NCBI RefSeq assembly: GCF_024435355.1
Contig: NZ_JAMJWG010000043.1
Coordinates: 1-33,671, forward strand
DNA from: Streptomyces odontomachi
GTDB taxonomy: Bacteria > Actinomycetota > Actinomycetes > Streptomycetales > Streptomycetaceae
DNA: 33,671 bases
Direction of reading: 5' to 3'
In this document: positions 24,994 through 32,756 of the stretch, one piece after another
How the letters are laid out: each line of letters starts with the position of its first letter
Position numbering within the stretch: the stretch's first letter is position 1
Program-made: the position numbers and the translations under genes
The notes under the pieces: model-generated
What the model was told of the DNA's origin: nothing
The model's database searches: none
The model's input: only the letters and a program-made list of their open reading frames with translations

Positions 24994-27465
24994 ATGAACC
25001 GAGTCGGCAGCGACTCGCGCCGGTCGGCCTGGAGGCTCGTGGAGCCGCTGGCGCGCATGGGGTTATCCGGTCTCTTACTGGCAGGCGGCGCCGTGGGAGC
25101 AGCGGCTGGACCGGCCGCCGCTTCGACCGCCGACGGCACGCTGACGGTTGAGGTGCTGCGCGACTTCTTCGGCACCGGCGTGATCAACGCGACGATGGAC
25201 GTGCCCCAACAGGGCATGAAGGTGGACGTCTCCGACCCCGCCGGGCACCATGTCGCGGGCGTCACGGATGCCACGGGAAAGGTCGTGGTGGCGCAGTCGG
25301 CGCTGCTGAGCGGCGGCCGGTACCGCGTCGACGTCAGCGTCCCGGCACCGTACAGCGACTACCTGCAAGCGGCCCCCGCGTCGACGGCGGCCGGCCACTT
25401 CGACAGCTTCACGTCGTTCGCCGACGTGTCGGGCGGCAAGGACGCCTCGGTGGTGACGGGGGTGTGGGATCCGGCCGACTACACGCTGCCGGAATCGCAG
25501 TACTTCGTGCCGATCCAGAACGGCGCCGGAGGCACCGACACCCGGGCCCTGGTGGCGTTCGGGACGAAGACCCGAGGCACCTGTCCCACCGATGTGGCGT
25601 GCCCGACCACGTTGGACACGCAGGCTCAGGTGGGCACGACGTTCGCGTTGGCCTACGACAAGTACCGGAGCCGGCTGTTCCAGGGCGCTTTCGCCCGCCG
25701 GTACGCACCGTACGGGCCGAAGGGCGGTGACGCGATCTACGCGGTGCCGGCCGACGGCTCGGGTACGCCGGAGCTGTTCGCGCAGGTGCCGGGCGCCGCG
25801 CTGACGCCGCACGACGCCCTCGCCATGAACAAGGACCCCGGGTTCGTCGACGCACCGGGCAAGGAGAGCATCGGCGGCCTGGCCCTGTCGGAGGACGGCG
25901 CCACGCTGTACGCGGTGAACCTGCGGACCCGGGACCTGGTGAGCTTCGACGCGACCGGGGCCACCGCATCGGCGCCCGAGGCGACCGTGCCGATCCCGGA
26001 CCCGGGGTGCGCGAGCCCCGGCGACTGGCGGCCCTTCGGCCTCTCGGTCCACGACAACACGCTGTACGTCGGCGGTGTGTGCGACGCGGAGAGCACGCAG
26101 CAGCGCGCGGACCTGAAAGCCGTCGTCTACACCTACGACGGCAACCGGTTCAGCACCGTGCTGTCCCACCCGCTCACCGACAAGCGCGGCTCGGTCTTCC
26201 ACACCGCCGACAACGCCGACCGTGGCACCCACTGGAACCCGTGGAACACCAGCCTGGCGACGTGGGACGAGCGGAAGGCGGGCAACGTCTTCATCGATCC
26301 GCAGCCGGAGCTCACCTCCCTCGCCTTCGGCCGGGACGGTTCGATGATCCTGGGCTTCCGGGACAGGTTCATGGACGTCCTCAGCGCCAAGGGCCTCGAC
26401 CCTCGCCCGCTGAACGACTCGCCGGAAATGGGCATGTCCGGTGGTGACATCACCATGGCCTGCGCCAGCCCCACGGGCGGATACGCATGGGAAGGCACCG
26501 GAAGCTGCCCCAACCACGCCACCCCCGCCAACGACGGCGGCGAGGACAACGACGTCGTCGAGTACTTCCCGGGCGACTTCTACGGCGGCGGGCACGGTGA
26601 GACCGCGCTGGGGGCGGTGGCCTACATCCCGCAGCAGCAGTGGGTCGTCAGCACGGAGTTCGACCCGACCGTCAACGTCGAGACCGCCGGCACCGGTTAC
26701 TACGACATCACGACAGGGCAGGGCCCGGGCAATGCCCCGTCGGCCAACGCGTACCAGTTCGTCGGCCAGGAACAGAACGGGTTCGGCAAGGCCGGCGGGC
26801 TCGGCGACATCGCGTACGCGGCGGCGAACGCGCCGATCCAGATCGGCAACCTCGTCTGGTTCGACGGCGACCACAACGGCACCCAGGACCCGGCGGAAGT
26901 CCTGCTGCCCGGGGCGACGATCAACCTGCTGGACGAGGGCGGCAAGCAGGTCGCCACGACCAGGACCGACGCCGCCGGCGAGTACTACTTCGGTGGTGTC
27001 GGCGCCACGTACCAGCTCACGCCGGGCGCGAAGTACACCGTGCAGTTCGACGTGTGCACCGCGGACACCAGCGAGGTACCCACCCAGCCCACGGCAGACG
27101 AGCTACGGTTCACGCTGCCACGGGCCGGCGCCAACCGTGCGCACGACTCCAACGTGACCCCGCCGACCACCGGGCAGTTGTGCAACGGCGACGCGCCCGT
27201 CACCGCGCCGGACAAGGCGGGCGGCGTCGACCACACGATCGACGCCGGGGTGTACATCCCGGCATCGACACCGCCTCCGCCGCCGACCTCCCCACCGGCC
27301 TCCACGCCGCCCCCGAACCACTCCCCGGCCGGTGGGAACGGGGGACAGCTGGCGGACACCGGTACGTCCGGGCTGCCCGAGCTGCTCGCCCTCACCGGTC
27401 TGCTGGTGGGCGCGGGCCTGATCATCGCGTTCCTGAGCCGGAAGCGTCGCACCCAGCAACACTGA
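24994..27465 (+). CDS. LAxTG-anchored surface protein with SdrD-like B domain
   Basis: This 823-aa exported protein has a Sec signal (Arg-rich start, hydrophobic 18-42, Ala-rich cleavage near 43). A large domain follows (about 45-610), likely a beta-propeller-like fold (repeats such as GGLALSEDGATLYAVN, PFGLSVHDNTLYVGG, SLAFGRDGSMILGF). Next is an SdrD B-type domain from 617 (IGNLVWFDGDHNGTQDPAE), a Pro/Thr/Ser-rich stalk (about 755-785) and a sortase signal: LADTG at 786-790, a hydrophobic helix and an RKRRTQQH tail. LAxTG is the class E sortase signal known in streptomycetes. ATG 24994 has GGAG 8 nt upstream. It probably covers the cell or aerial hyphae; its binding partner is unknown. Confidence 0.93.
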   Translation: MNRVGSDSRRSAWRLVEPLARMGLSGLLLAGGAVGAAAGPAAASTADGTLTVEVLRDFFGTGVINATMDVPQQGMKVDVSDPAGHHVAGVTDATGKVVVAQSALLSGGRYRVDVSVPAPYSDYLQAAPASTAAGHFDSFTSFADVSGGKDASVVTGVWDPADYTLPESQYFVPIQNGAGGTDTRALVAFGTKTRGTCPTDVACPTTLDTQAQVGTTFALAYDKYRSRLFQGAFARRYAPYGPKGGDAIYAVPADGSGTPELFAQVPGAALTPHDALAMNKDPGFVDAPGKESIGGLALSEDGATLYAVNLRTRDLVSFDATGATASAPEATVPIPDPGCASPGDWRPFGLSVHDNTLYVGGVCDAESTQQRADLKAVVYTYDGNRFSTVLSHPLTDKRGSVFHTADNADRGTHWNPWNTSLATWDERKAGNVFIDPQPELTSLAFGRDGSMILGFRDRFMDVLSAKGLDPRPLNDSPEMGMSGGDITMACASPTGGYAWEGTGSCPNHATPANDGGEDNDVVEYFPGDFYGGGHGETALGAVAYIPQQQWVVSTEFDPTVNVETAGTGYYDITTGQGPGNAPSANAYQFVGQEQNGFGKAGGLGDIAYAAANAPIQIGNLVWFDGDHNGTQDPAEVLLPGATINLLDEGGKQVATTRTDAAGEYYFGGVGATYQLTPGAKYTVQFDVCTADTSEVPTQPTADELRFTLPRAGANRAHDSNVTPPTTGQLCNGDAPVTAPDKAGGVDHTIDAGVYIPASTPPPPPTSPPASTPPPNHSPAGGNGGQLADTGTSGLPELLALTGLLVGAGLIIAFLSRKRRTQQH

Positions 27466-27480
27466 ACCAACGGAACAACG

Positions 27481-27526
27481 GTGAGCTGCCCGCCCGCGGC
27501 CCGGATGGCGCGGTCGGGCAGCTCAC
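27481..27526 (+). terminator. Strong hairpin terminator after the surface protein gene
   Basis: GTGAGCTGCCCG (27481-27492) pairs perfectly with CGGGCAGCTCAC (27515-27526), and CCGCG/CGCGG inside the 22-nt loop extends the pairing. There is no T-run, as is common in high-GC actinobacteria. Confidence 0.75.
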
Positions 27527-27573
27527 CGCACGACGGCCGAGCAGCGTGGTGACCGGAAGGGTGAATCAGCGGA

Positions 27574-28383
27574 GTGGCAGCGTCGAGCCGCGTGCGGAGC
27601 AGGAGAACCCAGCAGGCTCCACCGGGCCGCGCGGCTGACCGGCGGTGGTGGCTGCGGCCACGCTGGGCGGCGGCCGTCATCGGCACGGCGGCGGGCACGG
27701 TGGTGGCCGCGTTCCTCCTCGCCGGCGGCGGCTCCGACCCCGGCACTCCGCGCGCCCTGACACCGGACGAGGCGAACCGGCTGGCGATCACGCGGTTCCG
27801 CAACTACGAGGCGCACGGCCGCACGGTGACGATCACCGTGCCGGGCACCGCCGGAGACCTGATCGTCACCGGGTCCGTCGACTACCGGGGCAAGCTCGGT
27901 TACGGCGTGGTGCACGGCACCGGGCGCAACACGTCCAGCGACGGGCTGATCGAGTGGACGGCCACCTCGGCGTTCGTCCACCCGATGGCGCACGCCCCGG
28001 CGCACGCACCCGCGTCGCCGCCCCGTTCGGGCTGGTACAGCCGTCCGTTGCAGTCGTCCGGCACCTCGCTGGACAGCTCCCTGGCCATCGCGCTCAGCCT
28101 CGGCAACGACCGGCCGGACAACGCCCAACTGCTGCCGCAGAACGGCGCCGCCTGGTGGGGACGAGACCGGGTGGACGGGCATCGCGTGGACGTCATGACC
28201 GGCCCTTCCTCCCGTGACCGCTCCGGTACGGCGGGCAACGTGCGGTACTGGGTCGGCTCGGACGGCACCATGTACCGGGTCCGCGTCAGCGTGGGTTCCG
28301 AGGCGGAGCCGGTGGTCATCGACTTCGACGCCCGGACGTACGTGCCGATCAAGGCGGTACCCGGCGTCACCCCGACGCGGTAG
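27574..28383 (+). CDS. Membrane-anchored extracytoplasmic protein, unknown function
   Basis: This 269-aa protein has an Arg-rich N-terminus, one transmembrane helix (about 30-51) and an extracytoplasmic remainder. ALTPDEANRLAITRFRNYEA (about 61-80) and alternating strand-like segments (TVTITVPG, DLIVTGSVDYRG, RYWVGSDGTMYRVRV) suggest an LppX/LolA-like beta fold, as in many actinobacterial cell-envelope proteins, but this is inference. GTG 27574 has only a weak GGAAGGG site 13 nt upstream. It is separated from the surface protein gene by a terminator and ends 7 bp before the convergent lipoprotein gene. Confidence 0.75.
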   Translation: MAASSRVRSRRTQQAPPGRAADRRWWLRPRWAAAVIGTAAGTVVAAFLLAGGGSDPGTPRALTPDEANRLAITRFRNYEAHGRTVTITVPGTAGDLIVTGSVDYRGKLGYGVVHGTGRNTSSDGLIEWTATSAFVHPMAHAPAHAPASPPRSGWYSRPLQSSGTSLDSSLAIALSLGNDRPDNAQLLPQNGAAWWGRDRVDGHRVDVMTGPSSRDRSGTAGNVRYWVGSDGTMYRVRVSVGSEAEPVVIDFDARTYVPIKAVPGVTPTR

Positions 28384-28390
28384 CCGCCGT

Positions 28391-29737
28391 TCAGGACGTC
28401 CGTACCTGCGCGTGCGCGGCGAGCAGGGACGCCGGCGGCAACGGGATGCCTGCCAGGTCCGGCAGGGCCACCGTGGCCGGGACGGCGGTGGCGCCGGTGG
28501 TGGCGGCGTGGGGGAACTGCGGCTGCGGACCGGGCGCCGCGACCTCGCTGAACGGGATGCCACCGGGCGCCGTCGGCATCGCCCAGCTGCCGGTCGGCGT
28601 GGGCGACTTGGCCGGCTGCGGGCAGGGCGCGGTCGCCGCGAGCCGGGCGGGCGCCGTGCTGTGCAGGTCGTTGCCGCGCAGGCAGTTGCCCCGGCCCCGG
28701 GTGGCGGTGGGGAACGTCCAGCCGATGTCGACGCCGTTGCCGGTGAACGTGTTGTCCACGATCTGGTTGCCGACCGGGGGGATGTCGGTGGTCGCGGTGA
28801 TCACCAGTCCGGCGTTGCCGTTGCCGGCGATGCGGTTGCGCAGGAACTGGTTGCCGCTGCCGCCGTCGATGCCGATGCCGGTGCCCCATCCGCCGTCGGC
28901 CTGCTCGGGGGTGGCCTTCTGCTGGTTGGCGGCGATCAGGTTGCCCGCGATGACGGCGTCCTGCTGCGGGAGCAACTTCTCCTGGTGGTCGGAGTTGGTG
29001 GTCAGGCCGACCCGGTTGCCGACCAGGCGGTTGCCGACCACGTACATGTCGCCGCCGGCGTTGGTGCCTTCGTAACCGACCGCGTTGAGCTCGGCGATGT
29101 TGTCCCGCACCACGATGTGGCACGGCTTGCACTGCCCGACGTAGATCCCCGAGTCGGCCCCGCCCGACGTGTACGAGTGCTCGATGACACCGTTCTGTGC
29201 GGAGAACGCGTAGATGCCGTACAGGCCGTTGCGGGTCGCGGTCACGTAGGAGACCAGGAACGACTTCAGGAAGGTGACCGGCTCGTCGCCGGTGTCGTAG
29301 CCGCCGCTGCCGCCCGGCAGCCCGGCCGCGGCCGCCGCGGAACCGGTGACCAGCACCCCGTTCTGCGTGTTGTTCCGCACGGTCAGGTTCTCCACGGCCA
29401 CTCCGGGCGCCGCGACCACGACACCGTTCGGCTGCCGCAACCGCCCGTCGATGACGACCCCGTCCCGGGACGCGCCGCGAAGGGTGACACGGGCCGTGTC
29501 GATCCTCACCGACTCGTGGTACACGCCCGGGGCGACCAGCACCAGGTCACCAGCCCGAGCCAGCGCCACCGCGGCCGAGATCGTCGGGGCGTCGCCCGGC
29601 ACATGGATCGTCACATGCGCACCGCTCGGTCGCTCGCCTTTGCCCGATCCGCCATCGCCCTCGTTACCGCCGCAGCCGGCCACCAGTGTCAGCGTGCCCA
29701 GTACCGCCGCCAACACGCGAAGAGCTAATCGAGGCAT
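28391..29737 (-). CDS. Right-handed beta-helix lipoprotein
   Basis: This 448-aa protein has a lipoprotein signal with lipobox LVAGC (Cys22) and then a NosD/pectate lyase-like parallel beta-helix: HVPGDAPTISAAVALARAGDLVLVAPGVYHESV opens the domain, and repeated NGV/NQI turn motifs (VENLTVRNNTQNGV, NGLYGIYAF, NRLVGNRVGL, GNGNAGLVI) follow to about residue 340. A Pro/Ala/Thr-rich tail ends it. CxxC (CKPC) occurs mid-helix. ATG 29737 has CAGACT 6 nt upstream. Likely a surface carbohydrate-binding or -degrading protein; catalytic residues are not evident. It is divergent from the DyP gene. Confidence 0.88.
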   Translation of the reverse strand: MPRLALRVLAAVLGTLTLVAGCGGNEGDGGSGKGERPSGAHVTIHVPGDAPTISAAVALARAGDLVLVAPGVYHESVRIDTARVTLRGASRDGVVIDGRLRQPNGVVVAAPGVAVENLTVRNNTQNGVLVTGSAAAAAGLPGGSGGYDTGDEPVTFLKSFLVSYVTATRNGLYGIYAFSAQNGVIEHSYTSGGADSGIYVGQCKPCHIVVRDNIAELNAVGYEGTNAGGDMYVVGNRLVGNRVGLTTNSDHQEKLLPQQDAVIAGNLIAANQQKATPEQADGGWGTGIGIDGGSGNQFLRNRIAGNGNAGLVITATTDIPPVGNQIVDNTFTGNGVDIGWTFPTATRGRGNCLRGNDLHSTAPARLAATAPCPQPAKSPTPTGSWAMPTAPGGIPFSEVAAPGPQPQFPHAATTGATAVPATVALPDLAGIPLPPASLLAAHAQVRTS

Positions 29738-29847
29738 GATCCCAGTCTGGCACGCGGTCTGGTACGCAGTCCGGCGTGACGCCCGATTCCGCGCGGGAAT
29801 CGGAAGGTTGACCGCCATGGGTGATTCGGTGTGGCACTCTGCACACC

Positions 29848-31020
29848 ATGCACCGAGCCGATCACCGTCCGTCGCGCCGCGCGTTCCTCGATGCCACCAG
29901 CGCCATGGTGGCCGCCGGTCTGACCGCCGGGTGCACAGCGGACTCCGCCCGGCCGGGCCGGCACGCGCCCACCGCGGCGGCCACGCCGAAGCCGGTCGTG
30001 CCGAAGCCGGTCGCGCCGACGGGCCGGCATCAGGCGGGCATCGCGCTCCCCCAGCCGGCCCAGGGCAACCTGCTGGCCGTGGTGGCCGACCTCGGTGCCA
30101 CCGCGGCTCCCGGCCCGTTGCTGGCCGAGCTGGGCCAGGCCATCCGCACCCTCGCCGCGGGGACCGACCCGCGGCTGCTGGGCCTGCCGCCGGGCGACCT
30201 CACCGTGACCGTCGGCGTGGGCCCCCGGCTGGTGCGCGCCGCCGGCGCGGCGCTGCCCGGCGCTGTCGACCTGCCGCGTTTCTCGCGCGAGCGGATCGCC
30301 GCGCGGGCCCGCGGCGGTGACCTGCTGATACAGATCTGCGCCAGCGACCCGCTGCTCTTACCCGTCGTCGCTGCCGCACTCCTGGACCAGGCCGGTGACC
30401 GCGTCCACGAACGCTGGCGGCAGTCCGCACGCCGCGGCGCGAACGTGCCCGTCGCGGACGGCCGCACCGCGCCACGGAACCCGCTCGGCTTCATCGACGG
30501 CATCGTGGGCCCGCACACGACCGCCGAACAACAACGCGACCTGTGGCTGGCGGGGCCCGCTGCGGTGGCCGGCGGCACCCTCGCCGTCCTGCGGCGCATG
30601 GAACTCGACCTGTCGCGGTTCGCCGCCCTGTCCGTGGCCGAGCAGGAAGCGGTCTTCGGGCGGCACCGGGCCAGCGGCGCCCCGCTGTCGGGCGGCACCA
30701 TCGCGTCGACCCCGGAACTCGGCGCCAAGACCCCGGACGGGCGCTATCTCGTCCCCGCGGACGCCCATGTGCGCAGGGCGAACCCCACCGTGGTCGGCGC
30801 CGGCCTCATGCTCCGCCGCTCCTACAGCACCGACGAGCCCGCACCCGGTCTGCTCTTCATCAGCTTCCAGAACGACCTGCGGACCTTCACCGCCACCCTC
30901 GCCCACATGGACGTCTCCGACGCGCTGCTGCGGTTCACCACCACGACCGCCAGCGCGACATTCCTGATGCTCCCCGGCTTCGACCGGAAGCACCCGCTCG
31001 GTTGCCGGCTGTTCGGCTGA
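29848..31020 (+). CDS. DyP-type haem peroxidase with Tat lipoprotein signal
   Basis: This 390-aa exported peroxidase has a twin-arginine signal (R10-R11 in SRRAFLDA) ending in a lipobox LTAGC with Cys29, so it is probably a Tat-exported lipoprotein. The DyP motif GFIDG is at 214-218, the likely proximal haem His is H307 (DAHVRRANP), and RRSY and LLFISFQNDL follow as in EfeB-like DyPs. It oxidises dyes, porphyrins or phenolics with hydrogen peroxide. A 37-residue Ala/Pro/Lys linker follows the lipid site. No efeU or efeO gene is nearby, so an iron-uptake role is not indicated. Its short divergent promoter is shared with the beta-helix lipoprotein. Confidence 0.93.
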   Translation: MHRADHRPSRRAFLDATSAMVAAGLTAGCTADSARPGRHAPTAAATPKPVVPKPVAPTGRHQAGIALPQPAQGNLLAVVADLGATAAPGPLLAELGQAIRTLAAGTDPRLLGLPPGDLTVTVGVGPRLVRAAGAALPGAVDLPRFSRERIAARARGGDLLIQICASDPLLLPVVAAALLDQAGDRVHERWRQSARRGANVPVADGRTAPRNPLGFIDGIVGPHTTAEQQRDLWLAGPAAVAGGTLAVLRRMELDLSRFAALSVAEQEAVFGRHRASGAPLSGGTIASTPELGAKTPDGRYLVPADAHVRRANPTVVGAGLMLRRSYSTDEPAPGLLFISFQNDLRTFTATLAHMDVSDALLRFTTTTASATFLMLPGFDRKHPLGCRLFG

Positions 31021-31068
31021 CCACCCGCCCTACGGCATGGCTGTGCCCGCACTCACCAGGGCCCCGGC

Positions 31069-31506
31069 TCAGGGCCAGACCAAGCAATACGCCTGATGCC
31101 CCGCGTCATGCAGGCGGTGGCTGAAGTCCTGCCACTCGTGCAGCAGTTGGTAGACGTTGAACGCGTCGCGTGGGCCGCCGCGGTCGGGGACGGTGGACCA
31201 GATGAACGCCGCCGCGCCGACGGCTTCCTCGCCGATGCCGCGCAGCGGGTCGACGACGGTCATGGGGAGCTTGACGACCGCGTAGTCCGGGTGGAGGACG
31301 ACGAGTTCGAGCGGGGGGACCTTGTGCAGGGGTATGCCCTCGATGCCGGTGAGGACCATCGCGGCCATCGTCTCCGGCTTGATCTTGGTGAACATGCCGC
31401 CCATGCCGAGCTCGTCACCGCCGAGTTCCTCGGGGCGCATGGAGATGGGGACGCGGGCCGCCGTGGCGCCGTCCGGGGCGCCGAAGTACTTGTAGGTCAC
31501 CCCCAC
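31069..31506 (-). CDS. Conserved-type hypothetical protein, about 145 aa
   Basis: The protein starts near YKYFGAPDGATAARVPIS and has a Met/Gly/Glu-rich middle (GGDELGMGGMFTKIKPE), then VVDPLRGIGEEAVGAAAFIW and a C-terminal HEWQDFSHRLHDAGHQAYCL. I do not recognise the family. There is no signal or transmembrane segment. GTG 31506 has GGGAG 7 nt upstream; GTG 31500 is as possible, and the same frame stays open to 31761 with a low-complexity, Gly/Arg-rich N-terminus and poorer codon usage, so the start is uncertain. Confidence 0.6.
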   Translation of the reverse strand: MGVTYKYFGAPDGATAARVPISMRPEELGGDELGMGGMFTKIKPETMAAMVLTGIEGIPLHKVPPLELVVLHPDYAVVKLPMTVVDPLRGIGEEAVGAAAFIWSTVPDRGGPRDAFNVYQLLHEWQDFSHRLHDAGHQAYCLVWP

Positions 31507-32150
31507 CCGGCCACTCCCGCTCCCTGCCTGCCACTCGGTCTCGCCTCGCGCCGTGCTCCGGGCCGGTACGCCGGGTGCCTCCTGGGCAGCACCGTCCGGC
31601 GCTCCGGAGTCGGAACGCTGGTGCTCCCGCCGGTGCCTGCCCCGGCCCTGGCCGGCGGCAGGGGGGAGCCTGCGCCGGGGACCCAGGTCGTCGGTCCCCT
31701 CGCCCAGTCCGCCACCGCGCTGCATATCTCCACCCGACTGGTCTTCCGAAGGCGCGCACACCCACCACGCGGCCCGATCATCGTGTCAGTGACCTCCCCA
31801 GCGGCCGCCCGGTGAAACGTGCGCTGAAACACCTCACCGGAGGTTGTGAAAGGACTCCGACACCTCTTCGACAGTCGTGGGCCGCAAGCCGCCCCGACAG
31901 TCCCGGCCTTCAGCACCCGACATGCACCCGACTGCACGTGGTCTCCGTCAGTCTACGGGGAGGTCCGCCCAGGATGGGTGGCCTGTCGCAATCGATACCG
32001 GCTCGTTTACCAGGCTGTTGTGCGCAGGTCCGGGTGGCACGGATCCGCTGCCGGGGTTCCGCCGCCCGGTCGGTGCCCTGCGGCGTGAACCCGTTCGAGG
32101 GGTGCGGGCAAGTGAGGGTGACAGGCCGGCCCCCGAGTGTTGGAGCGTGC
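31507..32150. other. 644-bp region without a supported gene
   Basis: No ORF here has both codon bias and a ribosome site. The frame of the sigma factor is open upstream to 31575, but its composition (Arg/Pro/Cys-rich) is unlike a protein. The region probably holds promoters of the sigma factor and the divergent gene. A weak inverted repeat ACCTC/GAGGT lies near 31831-31844. Confidence 0.5.
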
Positions 32151-32756
32151 ATGAACGGACCACCGTGCGACGACGATGCCGCGGTCATCGAGCAGTCCCA
32201 TCGGCATCCCGAACTGTTCGGCGCGTTATATGACCGCTATGCGGCAGATATCTACCGTTTTGCCGCGCGCCGCATCGGCACGGCAGCGGCGGACGACGTG
32301 ACCTCGGAGACGTTCCTCATCGCGTTCCGGGTCCGTGGGCGGTTCGACGCCTCCCGGGCCAGCGCCCGGCCCTGGCTGTACGGGATCGCGGCGAAGCTGA
32401 TCGGCCGGCACCGGCGCTCCGAGGTCCGGGCCCTGAAGGCGCTGGCCCGCACCGGCGTCGACCCGGTGGCGGAGACCTGGGCGGACTGGGCGGAGCACGC
32501 CGACGACCGGGTCACCGCCCAGTCGGCCGGGCCCCAGCTGGCCGGTGCGCTCGCCGCGCTGTCCGCGGGCGACCGGCACGTCCTGCTGCTGGTGGCGTGG
32601 GCCGACTTCAGCTACCAGGAGGTCGCCGACGCCCTGGAGATCCCCTTGGGCACCGTGCGTTCACGGTTGAACCGGGCCCGCCGCAAGGTCCGTCAGGCGC
32701 TGGGCGCCGATCCCACTCTCGCGCTCGACACCACGGAGGTGGCCCACCATGGATGA
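32151..32756 (+). CDS. ECF-type RNA polymerase sigma factor
   Basis: This 201-aa sigma-70 family factor has region 2 (about 24-95: FGALYDRYAADIYRFAARRIG, DDVTSETFLIAFR) and region 4 (about 125-178: LSAGDRHVLLLVAWADFSYQEVA, LGTVRSRLNRARRKVR). There is no region 1 or 3. ATG 32151 has TTGGAG 6 nt upstream. Its end overlaps the next gene's start by 8 nt. The paired transmembrane protein is likely its regulator, an arrangement common in actinobacterial ECF systems, although the partner lacks an obvious zinc anti-sigma motif. Confidence 0.93.
   Translation: MNGPPCDDDAAVIEQSHRHPELFGALYDRYAADIYRFAARRIGTAAADDVTSETFLIAFRVRGRFDASRASARPWLYGIAAKLIGRHRRSEVRALKALARTGVDPVAETWADWAEHADDRVTAQSAGPQLAGALAALSAGDRHVLLLVAWADFSYQEVADALEIPLGTVRSRLNRARRKVRQALGADPTLALDTTEVAHHG

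Noticed and set aside
24755..24997. Plus-strand 80-codon frame before the surface protein gene
   Set aside because: It runs through the hairpin and repeats, has poor codon bias and no domain; the minus-strand fragment has better coding statistics.
31575..32150. N-terminal extension of the sigma factor by up to 192 residues
   Set aside because: The extension is Arg/Pro/Cys-rich without similarity to sigma factors, and ATG 32151 has a good ribosome site.
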